From UBA5734 sp964499985 (lineage in GTDB: Bacteria > Bacillota > Clostridia > Saccharofermentanales > UBA5734), in assembly GCA_964499985.1 (NCBI GenBank), contig CAZCMX010000069.1, positions 1 through 10,177 on the forward strand: DNA of 10,177 nucleotides. Direction: 5' to 3'. The translations under genes and the position numbers were made by a program. Below the pieces are notes generated by a model. The model ran no database searches, was not told the DNA's origin, and was given only the letters and a program-made list of their open reading frames with translations. This document shows, piece by piece, positions 1-6,826 of this stretch. How positions within the stretch are numbered: the first letter of the stretch is position 1; each line of letters starts with the position of its first letter.

Positions 1-304
1 GGAAGGCCATGCCGACACCATAGTGGCCTTCAGGCGGCAGTTCAATGCCAACCTGGGGACAGACCGAGCGGAAAAACTTGTCCGGGATCTGGAGCAGAAT
101 ACCGGCGCCATCGCCTGTATTATCCTCACTGCCGGCACCGCCGCGGTGAGCCAGGTTTGAAAGGACTGTCAAAGCCTGGCGGACAATGGAATGGGACCTT
201 TGTCCCTTGATGTTGACGACAAAGCCGATGCCGCAAGCGTCATGCTCGAATTGCGGATCATACAGACCTTGCCTCTGGGGCAGCCCCAGATTTTGATGCT
301 GCAT
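1..304 (-). CDS. gltB: Glutamate synthase large subunit, N-terminal part (runs off the window)
   Basis: Glutamate synthase converts 2-oxoglutarate and glutamine into two glutamates. This subunit starts with a class II (Ntn) glutamine amidotransferase domain that releases ammonia from glutamine. The 101 visible codons read MQHQNLGLPQRQGLYDP, then FEHDACGIGFVVNIKG, LAHRGGAGSEDNTGDGAG and ILLQIPDKFF, all typical of the GltB N-terminus. The catalytic nucleophile would be Cys24, exposed after removal of a short propeptide, as known for the family. The ATG at 304 is preceded by AGGAGG (316-311 on the minus strand) with a 6-nt spacer, so the start is secure. The gene follows nadC in the same direction after 258 bp and has its own candidate promoter at 439-467. 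The rest (FMN/FeS synthase domains) lies outside the window. A related enzyme sharing this amidotransferase domain is possible but unlikely given the match. Confidence 0.93.
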   Translation of the reverse strand, partial: MQHQNLGLPQRQGLYDPQFEHDACGIGFVVNIKGQRSHSIVRQALTVLSNLAHRGGAGSEDNTGDGAGILLQIPDKFFRSVCPQVGIELPPEGHYGVGMAF

Positions 305-387
305 AAATCGTCCTCCTGTTTCCGAGCCATCGCGATCACAAACAATCCCGCAATGGTCGGGATGAAATAGATCGCCGTTGATCTTGC

Positions 388-437
388 AAAAATAAAAAGG
401 ACCGTTCACGTTATGTTGCCATAAATGAGGGTCCTTT
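388..437 (-). terminator. Intrinsic-terminator-like hairpin between nadC and gltB
   Basis: Read on the minus strand, AAAGGACC (437-430) pairs perfectly with GGTCCTTT (403-396). Inside this stem, TTATG and CATAA pair around a GCAA (GNRA) tetraloop at 414-417, and TCA/TGA add three more pairs. The 3' arm runs directly into the T-rich tract TTATTTTT (395-388). This is the form of a rho-independent terminator and would end nadBC transcripts. The predicted gltB start point (about 432) lies inside the 5' arm, so gltB transcripts would lack most of that arm. Confidence 0.6.
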
Positions 438-438
438 A

Positions 439-467
439 AGTATAACACCGGATATTTTATGCTTCAA
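439..467 (-). promoter_or_regulatory. Predicted sigma-70-type promoter of gltB
   Basis: On the minus strand, TTGAAG (467-462) is followed after exactly 17 bp by TATACT (444-439). These are close to the TTGACA and TATAAT consensus in an AT-rich setting. The start point would fall near 432, giving a leader of about 128 nt before the gltB ATG at 304. This is motif inspection only. Confidence 0.6.
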
Positions 468-488
468 TTGATTTTTGCGAAAAAGCAA

Positions 489-518
489 TATGCAATAAAT
501 ATTTTTAATACTTGCATA
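489..518. promoter_or_regulatory. 30-bp inverted repeat upstream of the gltB promoter, possible operator
   Basis: TATGCAA (489-495) and TTGCATA (512-518) are perfect 7-bp inverted arms separated by a 16-bp AT-only or nearly AT-only spacer. The centre at 503.5 lies about 71 bp upstream of the predicted gltB start point, a usual place for an activator such as a LysR-type regulator. The regulator is not identifiable from the sequence. Confidence 0.35.
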
Positions 519-562
519 ATCGACAAAAAATGGGTGAATGCGAGCCGCAGTCCAAGCCTGGG

Positions 563-1402
563 TCAGGCGAGATCGAAACGCAGGCTGATGTCGAGGGCCT
601 TGACGGTATGGGTCAATGCGCCGATCGAAATCAGGTCAATGCCGGTGGCGGCCAGGGCAGCGAGGTTTTTCTCGCCCATATTGCCGGAAATCTCGATCCG
701 GGCCCGGCCGGCGATCCGGGCGACAGCTGCTTCGATCCCAGCCTGGTCCATATTGTCGAGCATGATGATGTCCGCCCCGCAGGCAATGGCCTCGTCCACC
801 TGGTCCAGGTTTTCAACTTCAACCTCGATCTTGAGGGTATGTGGGGCCTGGCGGCGGGCCATGGTCACCGCAGCAGTGATGCCGCCGGCAGCCTGGATAT
901 GGTTGTCCTTGATCAGGATGCCATCGGCCAGGTTGAAACGGTGGTTGGAGCCGCCGCCGGTGCGGACCGCGTATTTCTCGAGGACTCTGAGGCCGGGCGT
1001 GGTTTTCCGGGTGTCGCAGATCGAGGCATTGGTGCCCTCGACCTGGTCAACGGCCCAGGCTGTCTTGGTCGCAATGGCCGACAGGCGCTGCAGGAAGTTC
1101 AGCGCGACCCGCTCACCGGTCAGCACACTGCGGGCCGGGCCTTCAATACGGGCGAGGCGATCACCCTTATGAATGCGCTGGCCCTCAAATACGGAAAATT
1201 CCACCTTGACACTGGCATCGAGCAATTCATAAACCCGGGCAAAAACCGGCAGGCCACAGATGACACCAGCCTCCTTGGCCACCAGGACCGCGGCTGTCTG
1301 TTTGTCAGCCGGGATCGTGGACAGGGTCGTGATATCACCGGTACCGATGTCTTCCGTCAGGGCGCGGGTGATGATCTCATCCATCAAAAAAGGTGTAAGC
1401 AT
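563..1402 (-). CDS. nadC: Nicotinate-nucleotide pyrophosphorylase (quinolinate phosphoribosyltransferase, decarboxylating)
   Basis: This cytoplasmic enzyme turns quinolinate and PRPP into nicotinate mononucleotide, CO2 and pyrophosphate, the step at which de novo NAD synthesis joins the salvage route. The 279-aa product has the usual family length. Family motifs appear in order: EDIGTGDIT (17-25), SVLTGER (92-98), DTRKTTPG (130-137), RTGGGSNHR (147-155), KDNH (165-168), EVEVEN (193-198), DIIMLDN (211-217), SGN (239-241) and ISIGALTHT (258-266). Together they form the N-terminal sandwich and the phosphoribosyltransferase-type barrel with its Lys/Arg/His substrate pocket. A TTG two codons upstream (1408) overlaps the nadB stop, but AAGGAGG at 1417-1411 is 8 nt from the ATG at 1402 and only 2 nt from the TTG, so ATG is chosen. 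nadB ends two bases upstream, so the two genes are one transcription unit. Confidence 0.96.
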   Translation of the reverse strand: MLTPFLMDEIITRALTEDIGTGDITTLSTIPADKQTAAVLVAKEAGVICGLPVFARVYELLDASVKVEFSVFEGQRIHKGDRLARIEGPARSVLTGERVALNFLQRLSAIATKTAWAVDQVEGTNASICDTRKTTPGLRVLEKYAVRTGGGSNHRFNLADGILIKDNHIQAAGGITAAVTMARRQAPHTLKIEVEVENLDQVDEAIACGADIIMLDNMDQAGIEAAVARIAGRARIEISGNMGEKNLAALAATGIDLISIGALTHTVKALDISLRFDLA

Positions 1403-1404
1403 GG

Positions 1405-3054
1405 TCAAGTCCTCCTTCGGGGTTCTGCTTTGACCGGATTGGACCGGTTCTCGTCCATCCGGTAATGTGCACCTATGCTGTGGCGGCGGCGCAATGCCGC
1501 CTGGACAATGGCTTGGCCGGTGACCGCCATCTGGGCAGCCTCCAGCTCAACCAGCTCATGGACCGGGCTGAGCTCACGGCGGGCGTGGATCGCCTCGAGG
1601 CCATGCAGGGCCGTCTGGAGGCCTTCCTTGCTGCGCAGGATGCCACAGTAGCGGGTCATCAGCTGGCGTATCTGCTGGCGATCTTCAGCTGCGGTCGAAT
1701 CGGCAGCCACAATCCGGGTGCCAGCGGCCAGTGCCGCTGCCTGCCGGCCCGAATCGGCTGCCTGGGCCCGGGCGAAAGCCGTTGCCAGCCTGTCCATGTC
1801 TGCCAGTTCGCGGCCTGGCTCTGCGCTGATGCTCCGTGCTGCCCGGCGGCCGAAAACCAGGCACTCCAGGAGGGAGTTGCTGGCCAGGCGATTGGCGCCG
1901 TATATGCCTGTATTGGCGACCTCGCCACAGGCATAGAGATTTTCCAGGGTGGTCCGGGCGTCCAGGCCCGTTTTGACACCGCCCATGAAATAATGCTGGA
2001 CCGGGGCCACCGGGAGATAATCCCGGGCCATGTCCAGGCCTCGCTGCAGGCAGGTCTCGTAGATCATCGGGAAACGACGCTGCAGAAATTCAGCGGACTG
2101 ATGCGTGATATCCAGGTAGACATAGTCCGAATCATCCGTCAGCATCTGGCGGAAAATCGCCTGGGAGACGACATCGCGTGGGGCGAGATTGCCCAGGGGA
2201 TGGGCCTTTTCCATGAAAGCCTCGCCATGGACCGAGCGCAGGATGGCACCCTCGCCACGGACCGCTTCGGAGATCAGGAAGCAGCGGCCATTCTCGTCCG
2301 GCTCGGGCAAGGCGGTCGGGTGGAACTGGATGAACTCCAGGTCACCGGTTTCGGCCCCGGCTCGGAGCGAGGCCGCCAGCGCATCGCCCGTTGCCGGCCG
2401 GGCATTGGTCGAGTGCAGATACAGCTGGCCAATACCGCCGGCAGCCAGGACCAGCGAACGGGTCCGGTAGAATCGGAAATCATCCTTGCACAGCGAATTG
2501 AGGGCGATTGCCCCAGCAACCGCGTTTTTATCGTCAACCACAAGATCGACCAGGGTCCAGTTGTTGTCGATCCGGATATTGGCCCGCTCCCTGACCAGTT
2601 CGACCAGCCGGCTGGTCATATGCAATCCCGTGGCATCGCCATGGGAATGGATGATGCGCTTGCGGCTATGGGCGCCTTCCTGGCCGACCGCCAGCCTGCC
2701 GGCCGTATCAAGGTCAAAGGGCACGCCCCAGGACTGGAGAATACGGATGTTTTCCGGCCCTTCATCGACCAGCACGCGCAGGGCGTCCCGGTGGCACAGA
2801 TTGGATCCGGCCGCCATCGAGTCAGCAAAATGCAGGTCGGGGGAGTCATCCTCGGCGACTGCCGCGGCAATACCGCCCTGGGCATACATCGAGTTGCTCT
2901 GGTCAAGGCCAAATTTGTTCAAAATAATAATGTCCAGCGAGGGATCGAGCTGCAAGGCCGTGTACAGGCCGGCCAGACCGGCACCGACAATCAGGACATC
3001 GCAATCTTCACGGGGCAGGTCCAGCAAGGAACCGCCATACAAATAGCGTCTCAT
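1405..3054 (-). CDS. nadB: L-aspartate oxidase
   Basis: This FAD enzyme oxidises L-aspartate to iminoaspartate, which NadA condenses to quinolinate for NadC. The chosen product is 549 aa, close to the usual 530-550. A Rossmann FAD motif is at 24-29 (VGAGLAGLY), followed by SMYAQGGIAA (55-64) and GDATG (139-143). Residues expected in the active site by comparison with the E. coli enzyme are present: Glu126 in the GQEGAHS segment, His245 in FHPTAL, Arg293 in LAPRDVV, His354 in QHYFMGG and Arg389 in GANRLASNSLLE. The reading frame stays open 78 codons further upstream, but that stretch is low-complexity, non-homologous and overlaps the predicted promoter. The start is therefore ATG 3054, with GGAG 11 nt upstream; TTG 3057 is the alternative. 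The protein fits an anaerobe, since fumarate can replace oxygen as acceptor in this family. nadA is not in the window. Confidence 0.95.
   Translation of the reverse strand: MRRYLYGGSLLDLPREDCDVLIVGAGLAGLYTALQLDPSLDIIILNKFGLDQSNSMYAQGGIAAAVAEDDSPDLHFADSMAAGSNLCHRDALRVLVDEGPENIRILQSWGVPFDLDTAGRLAVGQEGAHSRKRIIHSHGDATGLHMTSRLVELVRERANIRIDNNWTLVDLVVDDKNAVAGAIALNSLCKDDFRFYRTRSLVLAAGGIGQLYLHSTNARPATGDALAASLRAGAETGDLEFIQFHPTALPEPDENGRCFLISEAVRGEGAILRSVHGEAFMEKAHPLGNLAPRDVVSQAIFRQMLTDDSDYVYLDITHQSAEFLQRRFPMIYETCLQRGLDMARDYLPVAPVQHYFMGGVKTGLDARTTLENLYACGEVANTGIYGANRLASNSLLECLVFGRRAARSISAEPGRELADMDRLATAFARAQAADSGRQAAALAAGTRIVAADSTAAEDRQQIRQLMTRYCGILRSKEGLQTALHGLEAIHARRELSPVHELVELEAAQMAVTGQAIVQAALRRRHSIGAHYRMDENRSNPVKAEPRRRT
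1411..1417 (-). promoter_or_regulatory. Ribosome binding site that decides the nadC start
   Basis: AAGGAGG on the minus strand, inside the last codons of nadB. The spacer to ATG 1402 is 8 nt (optimal) and to the alternative TTG 1408 is 2 nt (too short). Confidence 0.75.
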
Positions 3055-3259
3055 CAATTCATCAACTCCACAAAACCTTCTCGTGACCGGCGGGACAGAT
3101 GGCCCGGGGCTTGCCTGATGGTGCCGAAGCCGGTACATGCAAAGGGTATTGCCGACCGCATAGCTCCCGGAGAGAGTCCTGGAAGTTGACGGATGCCGAG
3201 GCGACGGAGGTCCGACAAGAAGTCTGAACGCGTGCCCGGGCTCAAATGGGGTGATTTTT

Positions 3260-3288
3260 AATTTACATCGCCGGGGCGACAGTGTCAA
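3260..3288 (-). promoter_or_regulatory. Predicted nadBC promoter
   Basis: On the minus strand a perfect TTGACA (3288-3283) is followed after 17 bp by TAAATT (3265-3260), four of six matches to TATAAT. The start point would be near 3253, giving a leader of about 200 nt before nadB. The -35 overlaps a small palindrome, GACA-C-TGTC (3286-3278), which could be an operator. No known NAD riboswitch fold was recognised in the leader. Confidence 0.5.
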
Positions 3289-3375
3289 TCAGGCCGGCAC
3301 AAGGCCTTCACCTGTTGCAACAACCCCGTTTAGTATGGTAGGCTACGATTCCGCGCAAAATCTGTGTAAAAGCTG

Positions 3376-3404
3376 TTTACATGACCAGCTGGCAGAGATA
3401 CTAT
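3376..3404 (+). promoter_or_regulatory. Predicted nrdJ promoter
   Basis: TTTACA (3376-3381) is followed after 17 bp by TACTAT (3399-3404). The start point would be near 3411, leaving a leader of about 150 nt. The -10 lies inside the NrdR box at 3398-3413. A second weaker candidate upstream is TTGCAA (3315-3320), 18 bp, then TAGGCT (3339-3344) with an extended TG at 3336-3337. The region 3289-3375 otherwise shows nothing I can name. Confidence 0.5.
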
Positions 3405-3413
3405 ATATAGTGT
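3398..3413 (+). promoter_or_regulatory. NrdR box
   Basis: ATACTATATATAGTGT matches the 16-bp NrdR consensus ACACWATATATWGTGT at 15 of 16 positions; only the second base differs. NrdR is the dedicated repressor of ribonucleotide reductase operons, responding to (d)ATP. The box covers the predicted -10 and start point of nrdJ, as expected for repression. NrdR boxes usually come in pairs 31-32 bp apart centre to centre; a degenerate partner may lie at 3430-3445. Confidence 0.85.
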
Positions 3414-3420
3414 TTGATAA

Positions 3421-3451
3421 TTGCCGGCACCACTAAATGTGGTTCCGGCAA
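3421..3451 (+). promoter_or_regulatory. Strong hairpin at the start of the nrdJ leader
   Basis: TTGCCGG (3421-3427) pairs with CCGGCAA (3445-3451). After one C/T mismatch, ACCAC (3429-3433) pairs with GTGGT (3439-3443) around the loop TAAAT. It would form about 10 nt after the predicted transcription start. No T tract follows, so it is not a terminator; it may stabilise the mRNA or be part of a second NrdR site. A second weaker stem, CCCCC (3479-3483) with GGGGG (3502-3506), lies further down the leader. Confidence 0.5.
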
Positions 3452-3549
3452 ATTTATCCTCAGCGAGACATCGCCTGACCCCCGCCTGGTCGAACCGACT
3501 TGGGGGAATTGCACAGAAACGATATTCCAGCCAGATCCGATCATCCATC

Positions 3550-3555
3550 AGGAGG
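3550..3555 (+). promoter_or_regulatory. Ribosome binding site that decides the nrdJ start
   Basis: AGGAGG lies 7 nt before ATG 3563. The frame is open upstream to a TTG at 3500, but that codon has no ribosome binding site and the extra residues do not resemble the family. Confidence 0.8.
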
Positions 3556-3562
3556 TTGTCCC

Positions 3563-6500
3563 ATGCCTACTTTGCCGTCACTGCTCGTCCGCTATTTCAC
3601 CAGGGAACTCGAACAGAACCCGGAAAAGACCGTCTATGACCTGTTTGACTGGGACCGCAGTGATGTCCTGATCAAGGACCACAAATCCGGCCGGATCCTC
3701 ACCGATATGAAGGACCTGGAATTCCCGGTCCACTATTCCCAGAACTCACGCGACATTATCGCCTCGAAATATTTCCGCAAGGCCGGCGTCCAGGACTCGC
3801 CGACCGGCGGTGAAACCAGCATGCGCCAGGTGGCGCACCGCCTGGTCCATTTCTGGGTTTCCTCACTGATGGACGGGGGCATCCTGACCGGCGAAGAGCA
3901 GGCAAGAATCGTCTATGATGAGCTGGTCTTTGCATTCCTCAACCAGATGTACGCCCCCAACTCCCCGCAATGGTTCAATACCGGCCTCAAGCTCTCCTAT
4001 GGCATCCAGGGCGGCAAGAGCGGCCTGTTCTATTATGATGAGGCCAAGGGCGAGGTTGTCGAATCACAGGATGACTATACCCGCACCCAGGCTTCGGCCT
4101 GCTTCATCCTCTCGATCGAGGACAAATTGCTCGGCCCGCACTCCATTTCCGAGGAATACGTCACCGAGACCCGCCTGTTCCGCGGCGGTTCCGGCACCGG
4201 GACCAATTTCTCTTCGATCCGTGCCGAGGGTGAGCGCCTCTCCGGCGGTGGCGCTTCGTCCGGCCTGATGAGCTTCCTCAAGGGCCTCGACCGCAATGCC
4301 GGGGCGATCAAATCTGGCGGCACCACCCGCCGGGCGGCCAAAATGGTCTGCCTGGACATCGACCATCCCGAAATCGAAGATTTCATCACCTGGAAGGCCA
4401 AGGAAGAAGACAAAGTCATCGCCCTGGCCAAGATGGGCTATGATGCCGATATGGACGGCGAGGCCTACCAGACGGTATCCGGCCAGAACTCGAATAACTC
4501 GGTCCGGATTTCCGATGACTTCATGAATAAAGTCGTCCGCCTCGAGACAGATCCCAATGCTGAGCTGCTGCTGCGCGGCCGGATCGACAACCGGGTAGAC
4601 AAAGCGATCAAAGTCGCAGACATCTGGCAGAAATTCAATGAGTCGGCCTGGCGCTGTGCCGATCCGGCGCCACAATTCGATGACACCTTCAATGCCTGGC
4701 ATACCTGCCCCAATGGCGAGGACGGACAGACCTGGGCCAGGCATAACCGGCTGAATTCGACCAATCCCTGCGGCGAATACGCTTTCCTCGATGACACCAG
4801 CTGTAACCTGGCCTCGATCAATATCCTGCGCTTCTACGATGCGGCGACCGAGCGTTTTGATCTCCAGGGCTATGAGCATATGATCACCCTGGTCCAGCTT
4901 GTCCTCGAAGCCTCGATTCACTGGGGCCATTTCCCGACCGCCGATATTGCCAGGAAGACCTGGCTCTTCCGCAGCACCGGCCTTGGCATGGCTAACCTGG
5001 CCTCGCTCCTGATGGAAATGGGCCTGCCCTATGATTCGGCAGAAGCACGCGCCCTGGCGGCTGCCCTGGTTGGCATCCTGACCGGCCGCAGCTATTACCT
5101 GTCAGCCCTGATGAGCGAAATGGCCGGACCGTTCGCCAAATATGAGCTCAATCGCGAGCCCATGCTGCGGGTCATCCGCAACCATGCCCGGGTCGCCGGG
5201 GCCCGCACCGATGAACTCGAGGACTTAGCCTATACCCCTCAGTTCGTCAACCATGAACTGCTGCAGACCCTCGGATTGGCTGACATCAGCCGTTCGCTCC
5301 GGGAATCGTGGCAAAATGCGGAAAAAGCCGGAGCCCAGTTTGGCTATCGCAATGCCCAGGTCTCCGTCATGGCCCCGACCGGCACCATATCCTTTGCCAT
5401 GGACTGCGCGTCGACCAGCATCGAGCCGTTCTTCTCGCATGTTTCCTATAAGAAGCTCTCTGGTGGCGGCTTCATGAAGCTGGCCAATCCGAGCATCGGC
5501 GCCGGCTTGAAAAAGCTGGGCTATACGCCGGACCAGGTGACCGACATCATCGACTACATCATGCGCGAAGAGGACGGGATGATCGTCGATGGCAAGATCG
5601 AAGGCGCTCCCCACCTCAAGGACGAGCATCTGGCTGTTTTTGACACGGCCAACCAGTGCGGCAGCGGCGTCCGCTATATCCACTACATGGGCCATGTCCT
5701 GATGGTTGCCGCCCTCACCCCCCTGCTTTCCGGTGCCATCTCCAAGACCGTCAACCTGCCCAGGGAAGCCACGGTCGAGGCGTTCAAGGAAGTTGTGATC
5801 AAATCCTGGCAGCTCGGTGTCAAAGGCATCACCTTGTACCGCGATGGCTCTAAATTCGCCCAGCCGCTGAATCTGCGCCTCGACGCCATTAGCCAGGATG
5901 TCGAACTCAAGGACCTCAAATATGCCCAGTTGCTCGAGTTTGCTGAAAAAACCCGTGAGCGCAATCGCCGCCTGGAAAAGCAGGTGGCCAACCCGCATGC
6001 CTCCCGCCGCGACAAACCGATCGGCATCCGCTCGGGCCACACTCACCCGGCGCAAGTTGAGGATGTCAAAATCTATACCACGGTCAATCGCAGCCCCAAC
6101 GGTGAGATCACGGAAATCTACATCACGACGGACCGTGAAGGCACCCTGATCATGGGCCTTCTGAACTCGCTGTCGAAGACGATCTCCGTCATGCTCCAGT
6201 ACCGCATTCCGCCGCAGAACATCTCCAAAATGCTGCGTGGCCAGAAGTACGAACCGTATGGCTTTGTCACGCGCCACCCGTACATCAAGTATTGCACCTC
6301 GATTTCCGATCTGATCAGCAAGATCATCGACATCGAAATCGGCGATTATTCGCGCTGCCAGGTCAAGCCGGAAGGCGCTCTGACAGCCATTCCCCAGGCG
6401 CCAGCCGTCGCATCTGCCATCTCCAGTGCCCTGGCGCTGCCTGTTCTCGACAGCAGCGAATCCGAGGAGGAGGAAGACGAGGACAATGGTGAAGTCAATC

Positions 6501-6742
6501 CGCAGTTCCCGAACCTGCGCGAACCGGAATATTCCACCGGAATCCAGAATGAGCCCTCAGCTGATGGGACGGTTGAACTGACCGGCGAGGCCTATGTCCA
6601 CGAAAGCGCCCGCGAGGCTGCCCGCACCGGTGAAAAGCTCTATGACGGCTCGACTTGCCCGACCTGCTCCAGCACCCGGATGGTCCGGAACGGCACCTGC
6701 AAGGTTTGCCTCGACTGTGGAACGACAACTGGCTGCTCCTGA
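3563..6742 (+). CDS. nrdJ: Vitamin B12-dependent (class II) ribonucleoside-diphosphate reductase
   Basis: NrdJ reduces ribonucleotides to deoxyribonucleotides with adenosylcobalamin as radical source, independently of oxygen. The 1059-aa product has family landmarks in order: APNSPQWFNTG, a redox cysteine at 180 (QASACFILS), the GSGTGTNFSSIR loop, QNSNNSVRIS, NPCGE at 401-405 with the thiyl-radical Cys403, partner Cys414 eleven residues later, APTGTISF (604-611) for the substrate phosphate, and GITLYRDGSK (about 755-764). A TSCPD-type domain follows at about 836-930, then an acidic Ser/Glu/Asp linker (about 960-980). The tail carries CPTC (1032-1035), CKVC (1046-1049), Cys1052 and Cys1058; such tails re-reduce the active site or bind zinc. 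No N-terminal ATP-cone (VxKRDG) is seen, so allosteric activity control may be absent. Regulation is through the NrdR box upstream. cobO, encoding the cofactor-making enzyme, follows 84 bp downstream. Confidence 0.96.
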   Translation: MPTLPSLLVRYFTRELEQNPEKTVYDLFDWDRSDVLIKDHKSGRILTDMKDLEFPVHYSQNSRDIIASKYFRKAGVQDSPTGGETSMRQVAHRLVHFWVSSLMDGGILTGEEQARIVYDELVFAFLNQMYAPNSPQWFNTGLKLSYGIQGGKSGLFYYDEAKGEVVESQDDYTRTQASACFILSIEDKLLGPHSISEEYVTETRLFRGGSGTGTNFSSIRAEGERLSGGGASSGLMSFLKGLDRNAGAIKSGGTTRRAAKMVCLDIDHPEIEDFITWKAKEEDKVIALAKMGYDADMDGEAYQTVSGQNSNNSVRISDDFMNKVVRLETDPNAELLLRGRIDNRVDKAIKVADIWQKFNESAWRCADPAPQFDDTFNAWHTCPNGEDGQTWARHNRLNSTNPCGEYAFLDDTSCNLASINILRFYDAATERFDLQGYEHMITLVQLVLEASIHWGHFPTADIARKTWLFRSTGLGMANLASLLMEMGLPYDSAEARALAAALVGILTGRSYYLSALMSEMAGPFAKYELNREPMLRVIRNHARVAGARTDELEDLAYTPQFVNHELLQTLGLADISRSLRESWQNAEKAGAQFGYRNAQVSVMAPTGTISFAMDCASTSIEPFFSHVSYKKLSGGGFMKLANPSIGAGLKKLGYTPDQVTDIIDYIMREEDGMIVDGKIEGAPHLKDEHLAVFDTANQCGSGVRYIHYMGHVLMVAALTPLLSGAISKTVNLPREATVEAFKEVVIKSWQLGVKGITLYRDGSKFAQPLNLRLDAISQDVELKDLKYAQLLEFAEKTRERNRRLEKQVANPHASRRDKPIGIRSGHTHPAQVEDVKIYTTVNRSPNGEITEIYITTDREGTLIMGLLNSLSKTISVMLQYRIPPQNISKMLRGQKYEPYGFVTRHPYIKYCTSISDLISKIIDIEIGDYSRCQVKPEGALTAIPQAPAVASAISSALALPVLDSSESEEEEDEDNGEVNPQFPNLREPEYSTGIQNEPSADGTVELTGEAYVHESAREAARTGEKLYDGSTCPTCSSTRMVRNGTCKVCLDCGTTTGCS

Positions 6743-6751
6743 TCGCAGCCT

Positions 6752-6789
6752 GGCCGGCCGGAAGAGCTCCTGCAGCCACCCGGCCGGCC
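6752..6789 (+). other. GC-only stem-loop between nrdJ and cobO
   Basis: GGCCGGCCGG (6752-6761) and CCGGCCGGCC (6780-6789) are perfect 10-bp inverted arms around an 18-nt loop. Two more G-C pairs lie beyond a T/T mismatch. There is no T tract, so it is not a clear intrinsic terminator. It begins 9 nt after the nrdJ stop and could protect the nrdJ mRNA end or lower cobO expression relative to nrdJ. Confidence 0.55.
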
Positions 6790-6826
6790 TGGATTTGCAG
6801 CAAGCTGAGACCTGAAAGGACAGGAT

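Noticed and set aside
512..3189. Long plus-strand frames (512-1465 and 1465-3189) opposite nadC and nadB.
   Set aside because: Antisense shadows of GC-rich genes; translations match nothing recognisable, while the minus strand has clear NadB and NadC.
3054..3245. Upstream 63-codon frame overlapping the nadB start, as a leader peptide.
   Set aside because: TTG start without a ribosome site and Arg/Ser/Pro-rich composition typical of a GC-rich shadow; kept only as a remark in the nadB leader finding.
3055..3288. N-terminal extension of 78 residues on NadB (frame open to 3288).
   Set aside because: The extension has no family similarity, no ribosome site, and overlaps the predicted promoter; ATG 3054 gives the normal NadB length and N-terminus.
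3316..3350. CAACAACCCCGT (3318-3329) resembles the core of the NAD+-I (nadA motif) riboswitch, and a nad operon is adjacent.
   Set aside because: It is on the plus strand, pointing to nrdJ and not nadB, lies upstream of the predicted nrdJ start, and the partner GGTTGGG and following conserved bases are absent.
3411..3562. Cobalamin riboswitch in the leader of the B12-dependent reductase.
   Set aside because: No B12 box or the expected multi-stem architecture is visible and the leader is too short; control is better explained by NrdR.
4064..6277. Minus-strand frames of 288 and 350 codons inside nrdJ.
   Set aside because: Shadows of the conserved nrdJ frame, without start signals or recognisable domains.
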